Assembly: GCA_913776885.1 (NCBI GenBank)
Contig: CAJYQC010000055.1
Location: 1-36,061, forward strand
DNA: 36,061 bases
Direction of reading: 5' to 3'
Origin: an uncultured Variovorax sp.
Lineage (GTDB): Bacteria > Pseudomonadota > Gammaproteobacteria > Burkholderiales > Burkholderiaceae_C
Below are positions 27,370-35,386 of the stretch, piece after piece (positions within the stretch are counted from its first letter, which is position 1; each line of letters opens with the position of its first letter). The notes below the pieces were generated by a model. It was given only the letters and a program-made list of their open reading frames with translations. It had not been told where the DNA came from and ran no database searches. The position numbers and the translations under genes are program-made.

Positions 27370-28779
27370 TCACCGCCCGCCGCCACGATCCCCCAGGGTC
27401 GCGTGCGGATGCAGCGGATGCGCCAGCGTGTCCGCGATCAGCCGCAGCGCCTGGTCGCACTGCTCGCGCGTCATCGGGCCGCCCAGGCAGATGCGCACTG
27501 CGTCTGGCGGATCGCCGTCGGTGGAGAAGGCGGCGCTCGCGACCACGCCGACGTTCTGCGTGCGCAGGTAGGAGGCGAACTCCACCGGGCTCCAGCCGGG
27601 CGTGAGCGGCAGCCACGCATGAAAGCCTTCGGGGTGCGCCTGCAGGCCGCTGTCGCCCAGATGGCGCGAGGCCAGCGCCTGCCGCGCCATCGACTCGGCG
27701 CGCACAGCCTGCAGCATCTCCTCGGCCGTGCCGTCTTCGACCCACAGCGTCGTCAGCGCGTTGGTGATGGGCGAGGCCATCACGGTGGTCGCGCGCATCG
27801 CACCGGCCAGGCGCTGCGACTGCACCACCGTCGGCGAGCACACGTAGGCGCTGCGCAGCCCCGCGCCGAAGCACTTGGAGAAGCCGCTCACGTAGTAGGT
27901 GAGCCCCGGCGCGAGCGTGGTCAGCGACGCGGGCGTCTGCCGCGGCAGCATGCCGTAGGCGTCGTCCTCGATGATCGGCACCGCGTAGCGCAGCGCCACA
28001 TCGGCCAGCGCTTCGCGCCGCGCGCGCGACACGGTCGCGGACGTCGGGTTGAGCAGCGTGGGGTTGCAGTACAGCGCCTTGGGCTTGAGCGTCTTGCAGG
28101 CGTGCTCGAAGGCGTCGGCGATGGGGCCGTCGTCGTCCATCTGCAGCGCATGCAGCTGCACGCCGAGCTGCGCCGCGATGGCCTTCACGCCGGGGTAGGT
28201 GAGCGACTCCACGCAGACCAGCTCGCCGGGCCGTGCGAGCTGCGAGAACAGCGCGGTCAGCACGCCGTGGATGCCGGGGCACACCAGGATGCGATCGACG
28301 CTGGCGTCGGGCACGAAGGGCCGCAGCCAGTGCATCGCGGCAGCGCGGTCGTGCGCGGTGCCGCCGAAGTCCTGGTAGCGCAGCAGGTCGTGGAAATCGA
28401 CCTGCGCGAAGGCGCGGCTGGCGCTGTCGTGCAGGCGTGCCATCAGGTGCTCGTCGTCGGGCTCGGGCGGCATGTTCATCGTCATCTCGGCGCCGCTTCC
28501 ACCGCGCAGCCGCAGGCTAGGGCTGCCCGAGCGGATGAAGGTGCCGGTGCCCGCGCGCGAATCGATCAGCCCGCGCTTGCGCGCCTCGGCATAGCCGCGC
28601 GCGACAGTCGTGTAGTTGAGGTCGAGCTCCGCCGCCAGCTCGCGCAGCGTGGGCAGGCGGTCTCGCACGCCCAGGCGGCCGGTCTTGATGTCGTCGGCGA
28701 TCAGGTCGGCCAGCAGCAGGTAGGCCGGCCGGGCGGTGTTGCGCAGCTGCTTGCGCCAGTGGGCGGTGATGGTGGTCAT
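27370..28779 (-). CDS. MocR-type regulator (GntR HTH + aminotransferase domain)
   Basis: 469 residues joining an N-terminal GntR winged helix (about 18-82: LPTLRELAAELDLNYTTVAR, GLIDSRAGTGTFI) to a class I aminotransferase-like domain (about 115-460). The PLP residues are present: IIEDDAYG near 269-276 and the Schiff-base lysine in SGFSK (K302). MocR proteins (GabR, PdxR, TauR) sense amines or PLP adducts and bind direct repeats. This gene is divergent from the Nit1C operon, and the gap between them holds three pairs of direct repeats, so it is the likely regulator of that operon and of itself. Start 28779 precedes the GntR domain; a longer frame to 28830 is possible. No strong Shine-Dalgarno is seen. 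Confidence 0.93.
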   Translation of the reverse strand: MTTITAHWRKQLRNTARPAYLLLADLIADDIKTGRLGVRDRLPTLRELAAELDLNYTTVARGYAEARKRGLIDSRAGTGTFIRSGSPSLRLRGGSGAEMTMNMPPEPDDEHLMARLHDSASRAFAQVDFHDLLRYQDFGGTAHDRAAAMHWLRPFVPDASVDRILVCPGIHGVLTALFSQLARPGELVCVESLTYPGVKAIAAQLGVQLHALQMDDDGPIADAFEHACKTLKPKALYCNPTLLNPTSATVSRARREALADVALRYAVPIIEDDAYGMLPRQTPASLTTLAPGLTYYVSGFSKCFGAGLRSAYVCSPTVVQSQRLAGAMRATTVMASPITNALTTLWVEDGTAEEMLQAVRAESMARQALASRHLGDSGLQAHPEGFHAWLPLTPGWSPVEFASYLRTQNVGVVASAAFSTDGDPPDAVRICLGGPMTREQCDQALRLIADTLAHPLHPHATLGDRGGGR

Positions 28780-28799
28780 CGGTCGTGGTCCCGGCGGAG

Positions 28800-28823
28800 T
28801 TGATTGCATCCATTGATTGCATC
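28800..28823 (+). repeat. Direct repeat pair A, probable MocR operator
   Basis: Two perfect copies of TTGATTGCATC (28800-28810 and 28813-28823) with a 13-bp period, located 21 bp from the MocR start and thus suited to autoregulation. Confidence 0.6.
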
Positions 28824-28877
28824 TGGCCACCGATCAACATGCAGGAACCGCGCCCGCGCCAGAGGGGAAGGATGCTT

Positions 28878-28923
28878 CGATCAGGTGCGATCAACCCCAT
28901 TGATCGGGTGCATTGATCGCATG
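28878..28923. repeat. Repeat cluster B, probable MocR operator
   Basis: CGATCA occurs at 28878-28883 and 28888-28893, and is followed by two direct copies of CATTGATCG (28898-28906 and 28911-28919) with a 13-bp period. The first pair is the reverse complement of the core in the second. Confidence 0.6.
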
Positions 28924-29027
28924 GGGCGTGCTTCGTCGCGGTGCGGAAATGGCCGCCCGGGCCTGCTTCGCCGGAGCCTTTGCAGGCCCCGAAAGAATTT
29001 TTGCTGGCGCGCGGACCCCGCCGCTTC

Positions 29028-29049
29028 GCATTGATCGCGCATTGATCGC
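29028..29049 (+). repeat. Direct repeat pair C, probable MocR operator
   Basis: GCATTGATCGC is repeated perfectly head to tail (29028-29038 and 29039-29049). It ends 18 bp before the sigma-54-like promoter, a position from which a bound protein could act on it. Confidence 0.65.
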
Positions 29050-29067
29050 ACGGGCTGCGCCGGCCGC

Positions 29068-29082
29068 TGGCACAACGCCTGC
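29068..29082 (+). promoter_or_regulatory. Sigma-54 (RpoN) promoter of the Nit1C operon
   Basis: TGGCAC-AACGCC-TGC matches the -24/-12 consensus TGGCACG-N4-TTGC except for two bases. GG (29069-29070) and GC (29081-29082) are separated by exactly 10 bp, as RpoN requires. Transcription would begin near 29094, leaving a ~42-nt leader before nitB. RpoN control fits a nitrogen-scavenging operon. Confidence 0.65.
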
Positions 29083-29135
29083 GAAGAAGAAGGCACGCAA
29101 CACCTGCGTACCCCTTCACCCAACCGGAGTACCCC

Positions 29136-29618
29136 ATGCCCAAAGTCACCCGCCCCCGCAACGAAAAAGGCGAGTTCCTCGTCGACTACGAAGAGAAGGT
29201 GTTCGAAGACGTCAAGGCCGAGCCCGGAGAGAAAGCGCTCGTCACCTTCCACACGGTGGCCTTCGAGGGCTCCATCGGCTTTGTGAACCTTCTGCAGGCC
29301 ACGCGGCTCAAGCGCAAGGGCTACGACACGTCGGTGCTGCTCTACGGTCCCGGCGTGACGCTGGGCGTACAGCGTGGCTTTCCGACGCTGGGCGACGAGG
29401 CCTTCCCGGGCCACCAGAACTTCAACAAGCAGATCGCCAAGTTCATGGAGGAAGGCGGCAAGGTCTATGCGTGCCGCTTCGCGCTGCAGGCGCTCTACGG
29501 CCACGGCGAAGGCGCGCTGATCGAGGGCATCAAGCCGATCAACCCGCTGGACGTGCTCGACCTCGTGCTGCTGCACAAGAAGGCCGGCGCGGTCATTCTC
29601 GACACCTGGACGCTGTGA
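29136..29618 (+). CDS. nitB: Nit1C protein NitB (MSMEG_0572/Sll0783 family)
   Basis: 160 residues of the MSMEG_0572 nitrogen-starvation response family, the conserved first gene of Nit1C clusters. Recognisable stretches are [40 protein letters not shown] and [21 protein letters not shown]. It is soluble, with an alpha/beta pattern like DsrE-type folds (inference). Its biochemical role is unknown, though the cluster as a whole is needed for growth on cyanide in studied pseudomonads. The start has CGGAG 6 nt upstream. An extragenic repeat separates it from nitC, whereas the rest of the operon is tightly packed. Confidence 0.92.
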   Translation: MPKVTRPRNEKGEFLVDYEEKVFEDVKAEPGEKALVTFHTVAFEGSIGFVNLLQATRLKRKGYDTSVLLYGPGVTLGVQRGFPTLGDEAFPGHQNFNKQIAKFMEEGGKVYACRFALQALYGHGEGALIEGIKPINPLDVLDLVLLHKKAGAVILDTWTL

Positions 29619-29622
29619 ACAT

Positions 29623-29756
29623 GTCCTCCCCCAGTCTTCGCGCACTTCGTGTCGCTTCGCCAACCCCCTCGCCGGGGGCAACACCTGCAGCCCGGCAAAG
29701 CCGGTTCTGCGGTGTTCCCCGAATTGGCTTCGCTGCGCTTGCCGTCGTGGACAGGG
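29623..29756. repeat. Extragenic hairpin repeat between nitB and nitC
   Basis: Nearly the whole nitB-nitC gap is a palindromic element. GGGG-C-AACACC-T-GCAG (from 29675) pairs with CTGC-GGTGTT-CCCC (29707-29720), with an inner CCGGC-AAA-GCCGG stem (29692-29704); a CCCCC/GGGGG pair precedes it. The wording resembles a dispersed intergenic element I recall from Variovorax and Acidovorax genomes, but copy number cannot be checked in one window. It could attenuate or process the nit transcript. Confidence 0.6.
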
Positions 29757-29763
29757 GATGACC

Positions 29764-30807
29764 ATGACCTCTTCTTCCCCCATCGTGCGGGCCGCGGCCA
29801 TCCAGATCGCGCCCGACTTCGAACGGCCGGACGGCACGCTGGAGCGCGTGTGCAGCGCCATCGACGCGGCCGCCGCGAAGGGCGCGCAGATCGCGGTCTT
29901 TCCCGAGACCTTCGTGCCGTACTACCCCTACTTCAGCTTCGTGCTGCCGCCGGTGCAGCAGGGTGCGCCGCACCTGCAGCTGGCCGAGCGCGCGGTGGTG
30001 GTGCCCGGCCCCGTCACGCAGGCGGTGGCCGAGCGGGCAAGGGCGCGAGGCATGGTGGTGGTGCTCGGCGTGAACGAGCGCGACCACGGCAGCCTCTACA
30101 ACACGCAGCTGGTGTTCGACGCCGATGGCACGCTGGTGCTCAAGCGCCGCAAGATCACGCCCACGTACCACGAGCGCATGGTCTGGGGCATGGGTGACGG
30201 CGCCGGCCTCAAGGTGGTCGACACCGCGGTCGGCCGCGTGGGCGCGCTGGCCTGCTGGGAGCACTACAACCCGCTCGCGCGCTACAGCCTGATGGCGCAG
30301 CACGAGCAGATCCACTGCGCGCAGTTCCCCGGCTCACTGGTCGGCCCGATCTTCGCGGAGCAGATGGAAGTGACCATCCGCCACCACGCGCTGGAGTCAG
30401 GCTGCTTCGTGGTCAACGCCACGGGCTGGCTCACCGACGAGCAGATCCGCTCGATCACGCCCGACACCAACCTGCAGAAGGCACTGCGCGGCGGCTGCCA
30501 TACCGCCATCGTCTCGCCCGAGGGCAAGCACCTCGCGTCGCCGCTCACCGAGGGCGAAGGCATGGTGGTGGCCGACCTCGACATGGCGCTCATCGCCAAG
30601 CGCAAGCGAATGATGGATTCGGTCGGCCACTACGCCCGGCCGGAACTGCTCTCGCTGGCCATCAACGACCGCCCGGCGCAGACCACCGTGCCGATGGATC
30701 GCACGCAACCCCACGTTCAACGGAGCCCAAAAAATGACCACGACGACACACCAAGACAGCCGGCAGCTGATGACCGAGCTCCAGTCCTTCGGGTTGCGGC
30801 TGGCTGA
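29764..30807 (+). CDS. nitC: Nit1C nitrilase NitC (Nit6803-type)
   Basis: 347-residue branch-1 nitrilase. The Glu-Lys-Cys triad is visible: E48 in [11 protein letters not shown]130 in [13 protein letters not shown] and C164 in [11 protein letters not shown]. It hydrolyses nitriles to the acid and ammonia; in Nit1C clusters this gene is essential for cyanide assimilation in the pseudomonads studied. ATG 29764 is preferred because AGGGG lies 6 nt upstream; ATG 29758 gives two more residues and is also possible. The core ends around the segment [15 protein letters not shown], but the frame runs on for ~34 Pro/Asp/Arg-rich residues that overlap nitD by 74 bp, an extension not expected in the family. 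Confidence 0.95.
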   Translation: MTSSSPIVRAAAIQIAPDFERPDGTLERVCSAIDAAAAKGAQIAVFPETFVPYYPYFSFVLPPVQQGAPHLQLAERAVVVPGPVTQAVAERARARGMVVVLGVNERDHGSLYNTQLVFDADGTLVLKRRKITPTYHERMVWGMGDGAGLKVVDTAVGRVGALACWEHYNPLARYSLMAQHEQIHCAQFPGSLVGPIFAEQMEVTIRHHALESGCFVVNATGWLTDEQIRSITPDTNLQKALRGGCHTAIVSPEGKHLASPLTEGEGMVVADLDMALIAKRKRMMDSVGHYARPELLSLAINDRPAQTTVPMDRTQPHVQRSPKNDHDDTPRQPAADDRAPVLRVAAG

Positions 30808-31852
30808 CCCTTCGGCCGGCGTATCGAGCCGCCGCGGCGGCGCGGGCCCTTCGGACCACAAGGCTGTGACGGTCGACGGCCACACGATCATGGTGCCGGT
30901 CCACACCTCCACCGCCTGGCACTCGCCCTTCACCGCGGAGGCGCCCGACGCCGCCGGCGTGAGCCGCGTGATGCGCGGCAGCATCCCGATCGCGAGCATC
31001 AGCTTTCCGAAGCAGCCGCGCTTCTACGCGATGCAGACCTTCGACGGCGTGCCGTATTCCCACATCGCCACGCTGCACGGCAGCGACGTGCTGGCCACCA
31101 CCGTGCTGCAGACCTGCATCCGCTACGAGAGCCGCAGCAAGAGCTGCAAGTTTTGCGCGATCGGCCAGTCGCTCGCGGCCGGGCGCACCGTCGCGCGAAA
31201 GACGCCCGAGCAGCTCGCCGAGGTGGCGCGCGCGGCCGTGCTGCTCGACGGCGTCAAGCACATGGTGATGACCACCGGAACTCCCAACGCCACCGACCGC
31301 GGCGCGGCCGTGCTGTGCGAGAGCGCCTTCGCGATCAAGGCCGCGGTGGACATCCCGATCCAGGGCCAGTGCGAGCCGCCCGACGACGACCAGTGGTTCC
31401 ACCGCATGAAGGCCGCGGGCATCGACACGCTGGGCATGCACCTGGAGGTGGTCACGCCCGAGGTGCGCGAGCGCATCATGCCGGGCAAGGCGAGCGTGCC
31501 CCTCTCGCGCTACATGAGCGCCTTCGAGGCGGCGGTGGGCGTGTTCGGGCGCGGGCAGGTCAGCACCTACATCCTGGCCGGGCTGGGCGACACGCGCGAG
31601 GCCATCCTCGAGACCTGCGACCAGCTGCTGGCGCGCGGCGTTTATCCCTTCGTCGTGCCCTTCGTGCCGATCAGCGGCACGCCGCTGGAAGATCACCCCG
31701 CACCCACGCCCGAGTTCATTAAGTCGCTGCTCGCGCCGCTGGGCGAGCGCGTGGTGGCGGCCGGCCTGCGCTCGGCCGACATAAAGGCCGGCTGCGGCAA
31801 ATGCGGCGCATGTTCGTCGCTTTCCATCTACGAAAAAGAAGGCGGGAGCTGA
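30734..31852 (+). CDS. nitD: Nit1C radical SAM protein NitD (MSMEG_0568 family)
   Basis: 372 residues. The cluster-binding cysteines are C128, C138 and C141, spaced C-x9-C-x2-C instead of the classical C-x3-C-x2-C, in the stretch [19 protein letters not shown] second group, C354-x2-C357-x2-C360 near the C-terminus (CGKCGAC), may bind an auxiliary cluster. TIM-barrel elements such as [30 protein letters not shown] and [13 protein letters not shown] follow. The chemistry is unknown. GGAG 8 nt upstream supports ATG 30734 even though it lies inside nitC. The next gene starts 2 nt after its stop, so nitD to nitG are tightly coupled. Confidence 0.94.
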   Translation: MTTTTHQDSRQLMTELQSFGLRLADPSAGVSSRRGGAGPSDHKAVTVDGHTIMVPVHTSTAWHSPFTAEAPDAAGVSRVMRGSIPIASISFPKQPRFYAMQTFDGVPYSHIATLHGSDVLATTVLQTCIRYESRSKSCKFCAIGQSLAAGRTVARKTPEQLAEVARAAVLLDGVKHMVMTTGTPNATDRGAAVLCESAFAIKAAVDIPIQGQCEPPDDDQWFHRMKAAGIDTLGMHLEVVTPEVRERIMPGKASVPLSRYMSAFEAAVGVFGRGQVSTYILAGLGDTREAILETCDQLLARGVYPFVVPFVPISGTPLEDHPAPTPEFIKSLLAPLGERVVAAGLRSADIKAGCGKCGACSSLSIYEKEGGS

Positions 31853-31854
31853 CC

Positions 31855-32439
31855 ATGCTGTGCCTCGACGATCTCTGCGAGATGCGCGACCGGATGGGCG
31901 ACCACTATGCGCCCGTCGAGTACCTGGTGCGCGAGGCCGCGCAGCAGTGGGAGCGCGACGAGGCGATGGCGCTGCGCCGCGCGGTGTTCTGCATCGAGCA
32001 GGGCATCTTCGCGCGCGACGACCGCGATGCTATCGACGGCCATGCGCAGCTGCTGGTGGCCATGTCCTGCAACGGCGGCATGCCCGAGCAGGTGGTGGGC
32101 ACGGTGCGCATCCATCGCGGCGAGGGCAAGGCCGAAGGCGAGGGCGAATGGTGGGGTTCGCGGCTGGCCGTTCATCCCGCGTTCCGCAGCCAGGGGCATC
32201 TTGGCGCGACGCTGATCCGGCTCGCGGTCTCGCGTGCCAATGCGTTGGGCTGCAAGACCTTCCTGGCCCAGGTTCAGATGCAGAACGTGCCGCTGTTCCG
32301 CAAGCTCGGCTGGCAGGTGCTCGAGGAGACCAGCGTGCATGGCCGCCCGCATGCGCGCATGCAGGCCGATCTCGGCTGGTATCCGCCCTGCCACGATCCC
32401 GTGAGTGGCATCGTCACGCGCGCGAGGGTGGCGCCATGA
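31855..32439 (+). CDS. nitE: Nit1C GNAT acetyltransferase NitE (MSMEG_0567/Sll0786 family)
   Basis: 194-residue GNAT-fold protein. Acetyl-CoA is expected to bind at RLAVHPAFRSQGHLG, whose RSQGHLG matches the R/Q-x-x-G-x-G/A loop, and the following strand-helix reads CKTFLAQVQMQNVPLFRKLGW. An N-terminal segment (MLCLDDLCEMRDRMG) is peculiar to this Nit1C family. Substrate is unknown. Start ATG 31855 has GGGAG upstream and lies 2 nt after nitD; the frame is open to 31801 but that part is inside nitD. Its stop overlaps the nitF start (ATGA). Confidence 0.94.
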   Translation: MLCLDDLCEMRDRMGDHYAPVEYLVREAAQQWERDEAMALRRAVFCIEQGIFARDDRDAIDGHAQLLVAMSCNGGMPEQVVGTVRIHRGEGKAEGEGEWWGSRLAVHPAFRSQGHLGATLIRLAVSRANALGCKTFLAQVQMQNVPLFRKLGWQVLEETSVHGRPHARMQADLGWYPPCHDPVSGIVTRARVAP

Positions 32440-33443
32440 CGAGCGGAGTCCACGACATCGCCGAGGCGCTGCGCGCCACACGCGGCTTCGCGCACAAGCG
32501 CGACATCAGCGACGTGGTGTCGGCACTGGGCCGCTCGCTGCCCGGCGGACACGATGCGCTCGCGCAGGCCGTTCCGGTCGGCGACGACTGCGCAGCCATT
32601 TCCGACGGCCGCGGCGGCTACCTGCTGTTCGCCATCGAGGGGCTGGTGGAAGACTTCATCGTGCGCATGCCCTGGTTCGCGGGCTACTGCGGCGTGATGG
32701 TCAACGTGAGCGACGTCTACGCCATGGGCGGACGCCCGACGGCCGTGGTCGACGCGCTGTGGAGCACGGGCATGAACCCGGCCCACGACATGCTGCGTGG
32801 CATGGCCGAGGCCTCCGCGCGCTACGGCGTGCCCATCGTCGGCGGGCACAGCAACAACCGCAGCGACCGGCCGCAGCTCGCCGTGGCCATCCTCGGCCAC
32901 GCGCGCAGGCTGCTCACCAGCTTCGATGCGAAGCCGGGTGACCTTCTCTTGATGGCCGCCGACCTGCGCGGCGCCTACGAAGAACCTTTCCCGTACTGGA
33001 ACGCGTCGACCCGCGCGCCTGCCGCACGGCTGCGCGCCGACCTCGAACTGCTGCCCTCCATCGCAGAGAGCGGCCTGTGCCGAGCCGCCAAGGACATCAG
33101 CATGGCCGGCGCCGTGGGCACGGCCATGATGCTGCTCGAATGCTCGGGCGTCGGTGCGCGCATCGACCTCGACGCGATCCCGCGGCCCGAGGGCGTGCCG
33201 CTGCTGCGCTGGCTGTCGTCCTTTCCGAGCTACGGGTTCGTGCTGAGCGTGTCGCCCGCGCAGGCGGCGGCAGTGGCTGTCCGGTTCGCCGCGCGCGACA
33301 TCGCGTGCTCGGTGATCGGCCAGGTCGATGCCACACGCCAGGTTCGGCTGAGCGCGGGGCACGAAGAGGCGCTGTTGTGGGACTTCGCCAGCGACGCCTT
33401 CATCCAGCCGGCGGCCGACACGCGGGAGGCGACGTATGTCTGA
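32436..33443 (+). CDS. nitF: Nit1C AIR synthase-like protein NitF (Sll0787 family)
   Basis: 335 residues of the PurM/SelD/ThiL-like superfamily. The ATP-binding N-terminal domain shows VGDDCAAISD (about 48-57), VMVNVSDVYAMGGRPTAVVD (about 88-107) and VGGHSNNRSDRPQLAV, followed by the C-terminal AIRS domain with AAKDISMAGAVGTAMML. It is expected to phosphorylate or ATP-activate a small substrate; in the pathway this is unknown. ATG 32436 overlaps the nitE stop by 4 bp; the longer frame back to 31860 lies within nitE and is not family-like. A 42-codon frame begins 8 bp before its stop. Confidence 0.94.
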   Translation: MTSGVHDIAEALRATRGFAHKRDISDVVSALGRSLPGGHDALAQAVPVGDDCAAISDGRGGYLLFAIEGLVEDFIVRMPWFAGYCGVMVNVSDVYAMGGRPTAVVDALWSTGMNPAHDMLRGMAEASARYGVPIVGGHSNNRSDRPQLAVAILGHARRLLTSFDAKPGDLLLMAADLRGAYEEPFPYWNASTRAPAARLRADLELLPSIAESGLCRAAKDISMAGAVGTAMMLLECSGVGARIDLDAIPRPEGVPLLRWLSSFPSYGFVLSVSPAQAAAVAVRFAARDIACSVIGQVDATRQVRLSAGHEEALLWDFASDAFIQPAADTREATYV

Positions 33444-33564
33444 TCGCACCTTGCGCATCGCTGCAGCCTCGCGGCTGTCGGGGCGCGTCGGCTGGCATGC
33501 CAGCACCGGACGCCTCGCGGCGCTGTACCGCGCCGGGCTGCAGGAGACCGAAGCATGCCCGTGA
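33436..33564 (+). CDS. Small ORF between nitF and nitG (42 aa)
   Basis: A 42-codon frame starts at ATG 33436, inside the last codons of nitF, and stops at 33564, 10 bp inside nitG. It reads MSDRTLRIAAASRLSGRVG then WHASTGRLAALYRAGLQETE and ends ACP, so it is basic, helical-looking and free of membrane segments. It exactly bridges a gap in an otherwise overlapping operon, so it could be translated by coupling or be a remnant of a larger gene. No family is recognised. Confidence 0.35.
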   Translation: MSDRTLRIAAASRLSGRVGWHASTGRLAALYRAGLQETEACP

Positions 33565-33839
33565 TGCATTTCCACGTGCGCTGGCCCGACGCCAGCGAAA
33601 CCCGCTGCTATTCGCCTTCGCAGGTGGTGCGCGACTTCCTCGTGCCCGGCGAGCGTTACGACCTCGACGACTTCCTCATGCGCACACGTGAAGCGCTGGG
33701 CATCGCCTCGGAGCGGGTGCGCGCGAAGTACGGCTTCGCCTGCTCGCAGGCGATGGACCAGCTCGCAGAAATCGAAGGCATCGCCGCGCGCTTTGGCGCC
33801 ACCCCCGGTGCGAAGGTCACCGTCATCGCCTTCGACTGA
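33555..33839 (+). CDS. nitG: Nit1C protein NitG (MSMEG_0570 family)
   Basis: 94 residues of the MSMEG_0570 nitrogen-starvation response family, with the signature MPVMHFHVRWPDASETRCYS, SQVVRDFLVPGERYDLDDF and GFACSQAMDQLAEIE. It is small, soluble and acidic, with one Cys in GFACSQ. Its role is unknown; co-conservation with nitC to nitF suggests a helper in the same pathway. The start has GGAG 9 nt upstream. nitH follows after 39 bp. Confidence 0.94.
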   Translation: MPVMHFHVRWPDASETRCYSPSQVVRDFLVPGERYDLDDFLMRTREALGIASERVRAKYGFACSQAMDQLAEIEGIAARFGATPGAKVTVIAFD

Positions 33840-33878
33840 CCTGACCCGCTACATCCAGAGAGAGAAAGAGAGACCCTC

Positions 33879-35183
33879 ATGTCACACCCCTACGGCGGAC
33901 GCAGCCACTACAGCGTCGTCATCGTCGGCGGCGGCCAGGCCGGCCTGTCGCTGAGCTACTGCCTGCAGCTGCGCGGCATCGACCACCTCGTGATCGAGAA
34001 GCGAAGCCTCGTGCACACCTGGCGCACGCAGCGCTGGGACTCGTTCTGCCTCGTCACGCCCAACTGGCAGTGCCAGCTGCCGGGCTGGGGCTACAAGGGC
34101 AGCGATCCGCACGGCTTCATGGTCAAGGACCAGATCAACGAGTGGCTCGCCGGTTTCGTCGAGCATGTGAAAGCGCCGGCCATCGAGGGCGTGACGGTGG
34201 AGCGGGTGGCGCGCGACGGCGAACGCGAGCGCTTCAACGTGCAGACCGACGCCGGCCTCTACACCGCCGACCAGGTGGTGGTGGCCTCGGGCGGCTACCA
34301 CCGTCCCATCGTGCCGCGCCTGGCCGAGAAGCTGCCGGCGGGCGTCGCGCAGTTCCATTCGGCGCAGTACCGCAACCCGGCGCAGCTGCCCGAGGGCGCG
34401 GTGCTGGTGGTGGGCTGCGGGCAGTCGGGCGCGCAGATCGCCGAAGACCTGCACCTGGCCGGCCGCAAGGTGCACCTGGCCACCGGCAATGCGCCGCGTT
34501 GCGCGCGCTTCTATCGCGGCCGCGAGGTGGTCGACTGGCTCGCCGACATGAAGTACTACGACATGCCCGTCACCGAGCACCCGCTGCGCGAAGGCGTGCG
34601 CGACAACACCAACCACTACGTGACGGGCCGCGACGGCGGCCGCGACATCGACCTGCGGCGCTTCGCCCTCGAAGGCATGGAACTCTACGGTCTGCTCGGC
34701 GGCTTCGATGGTGGCGCCTTCGAGTTCCAGCCGAACCTGCGCGACAACCTCGACCAGGCCGATGGCACCTACAACCGCATCAACGCATCGATCGACAAGT
34801 ACATCACCGCGCAGGGCATCGAGGCGCCGCCGCCTTCGGTCTACACGCCCGTGTGGGAGCCGTCGCAGGAACGCACGCGGCTCGACCTTGCAGCGGCCGG
34901 CATCACCAGCGTGGTCTGGTGCATCGGCTTCTCGCCCGATTTCGCGTGGGTCGACGCGCCCGTGTTCAACGGCCGCGGCGCGCCCGTGCACCTGCGCGGC
35001 GTGACGCGCGAGCCGGGGCTCTATTTCCTTGGCCTGCCATGGCTGCATACCTGGGGCTCGGGGCGCTTCTCGGGCGTGGCGCGCGACGCGGAGTTTCTCG
35101 CGGAGGCCATCGAGGGATATCGAGTTCAGCTGCGTGGCACGCGGGCCGATACCGGCGCGCCGATGAGCCTGCAGGCGGCATAG
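33879..35183 (+). CDS. nitH: Nit1C FAD-dependent oxidoreductase NitH (MSMEG_0569 family)
   Basis: 434-residue flavoprotein of the FMO-like branch. The N-terminal FAD-binding GxGxxG is [12 protein letters not shown] (13-24), and a second Rossmann loop for NAD(P)H is [17 protein letters not shown] (174-190). FHSAQYRNP (158-166) resembles the FMO linker motif. It probably oxygenates or oxidises a nitrogen compound in the cyanide-assimilation pathway, but the reaction is unproven. A GAGAG-rich leader 8-20 nt upstream supports ATG 33879. It is the last gene of the operon, followed 14 bp later by a hairpin. Confidence 0.95.
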   Translation: MSHPYGGRSHYSVVIVGGGQAGLSLSYCLQLRGIDHLVIEKRSLVHTWRTQRWDSFCLVTPNWQCQLPGWGYKGSDPHGFMVKDQINEWLAGFVEHVKAPAIEGVTVERVARDGERERFNVQTDAGLYTADQVVVASGGYHRPIVPRLAEKLPAGVAQFHSAQYRNPAQLPEGAVLVVGCGQSGAQIAEDLHLAGRKVHLATGNAPRCARFYRGREVVDWLADMKYYDMPVTEHPLREGVRDNTNHYVTGRDGGRDIDLRRFALEGMELYGLLGGFDGGAFEFQPNLRDNLDQADGTYNRINASIDKYITAQGIEAPPPSVYTPVWEPSQERTRLDLAAAGITSVVWCIGFSPDFAWVDAPVFNGRGAPVHLRGVTREPGLYFLGLPWLHTWGSGRFSGVARDAEFLAEAIEGYRVQLRGTRADTGAPMSLQAA

Positions 35184-35197
35184 CAAGCGTCGTTCAA

Positions 35198-35221
35198 TCG
35201 AGCGCGGACTGACGCGCTCGA
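35198..35221 (+). terminator. Hairpin after nitH, candidate operon terminator
   Basis: TCGAGCGCG (35198-35206) pairs perfectly with CGCGCTCGA (35213-35221) around a 6-nt loop, 14 bp after the nitH stop. No T-run follows, so it may mark a Rho-dependent or processing site rather than a classical terminator. Confidence 0.45.
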
Positions 35222-35347
35222 GCGTGATGACGCGTCCGCGCGCGGGTGCGTCTGCGGCGATGTCCTTGAGCGGGCCGCGTGCCTCGTTCGTTCTGCAGCG
35301 CGAACGGGTCAATCTCTTGCTTGCGCAGTTGCAGCACCCGTTGCAAC

Positions 35348-35379
35348 GAAGCGCTGGCGCGTCTGCGCGCCAGCGCTTC
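35348..35379. repeat. Perfect 14-bp inverted repeat
   Basis: GAAGCGCTGGCGCG (35348-35361) and its exact complement CGCGCCAGCGCTTC (35366-35379) are separated by TCTG. The stem is very stable and could be a terminator or an extragenic palindrome. Confidence 0.85.
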
Positions 35380-35386
35380 CAGTCAT

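Larger units (their letters stand above)
28780..29135. promoter_or_regulatory. Divergent control region, MocR / Nit1C operon (356 bp)
   Basis: No gene is seen here. The region contains three clusters of the core TTGAT(C/T)G as paired direct repeats, plus an isolated inverted copy (CGATCAA, 28831-28837), and a sigma-54-like promoter close to nitB. Individual elements are listed separately. Confidence 0.7.

Noticed and set aside
25275-27386. Long minus-strand frame opposite the PAP2 gene
   Set aside because: Gly/Ala/His/Arg-rich antisense shadow; the plus strand has a lipobox and a complete PAP2 signature.
27403-28803. Long plus-strand frame opposite the MocR gene
   Set aside because: Arg/Gln/His-rich shadow; the minus strand carries the HTH and PLP lysine.
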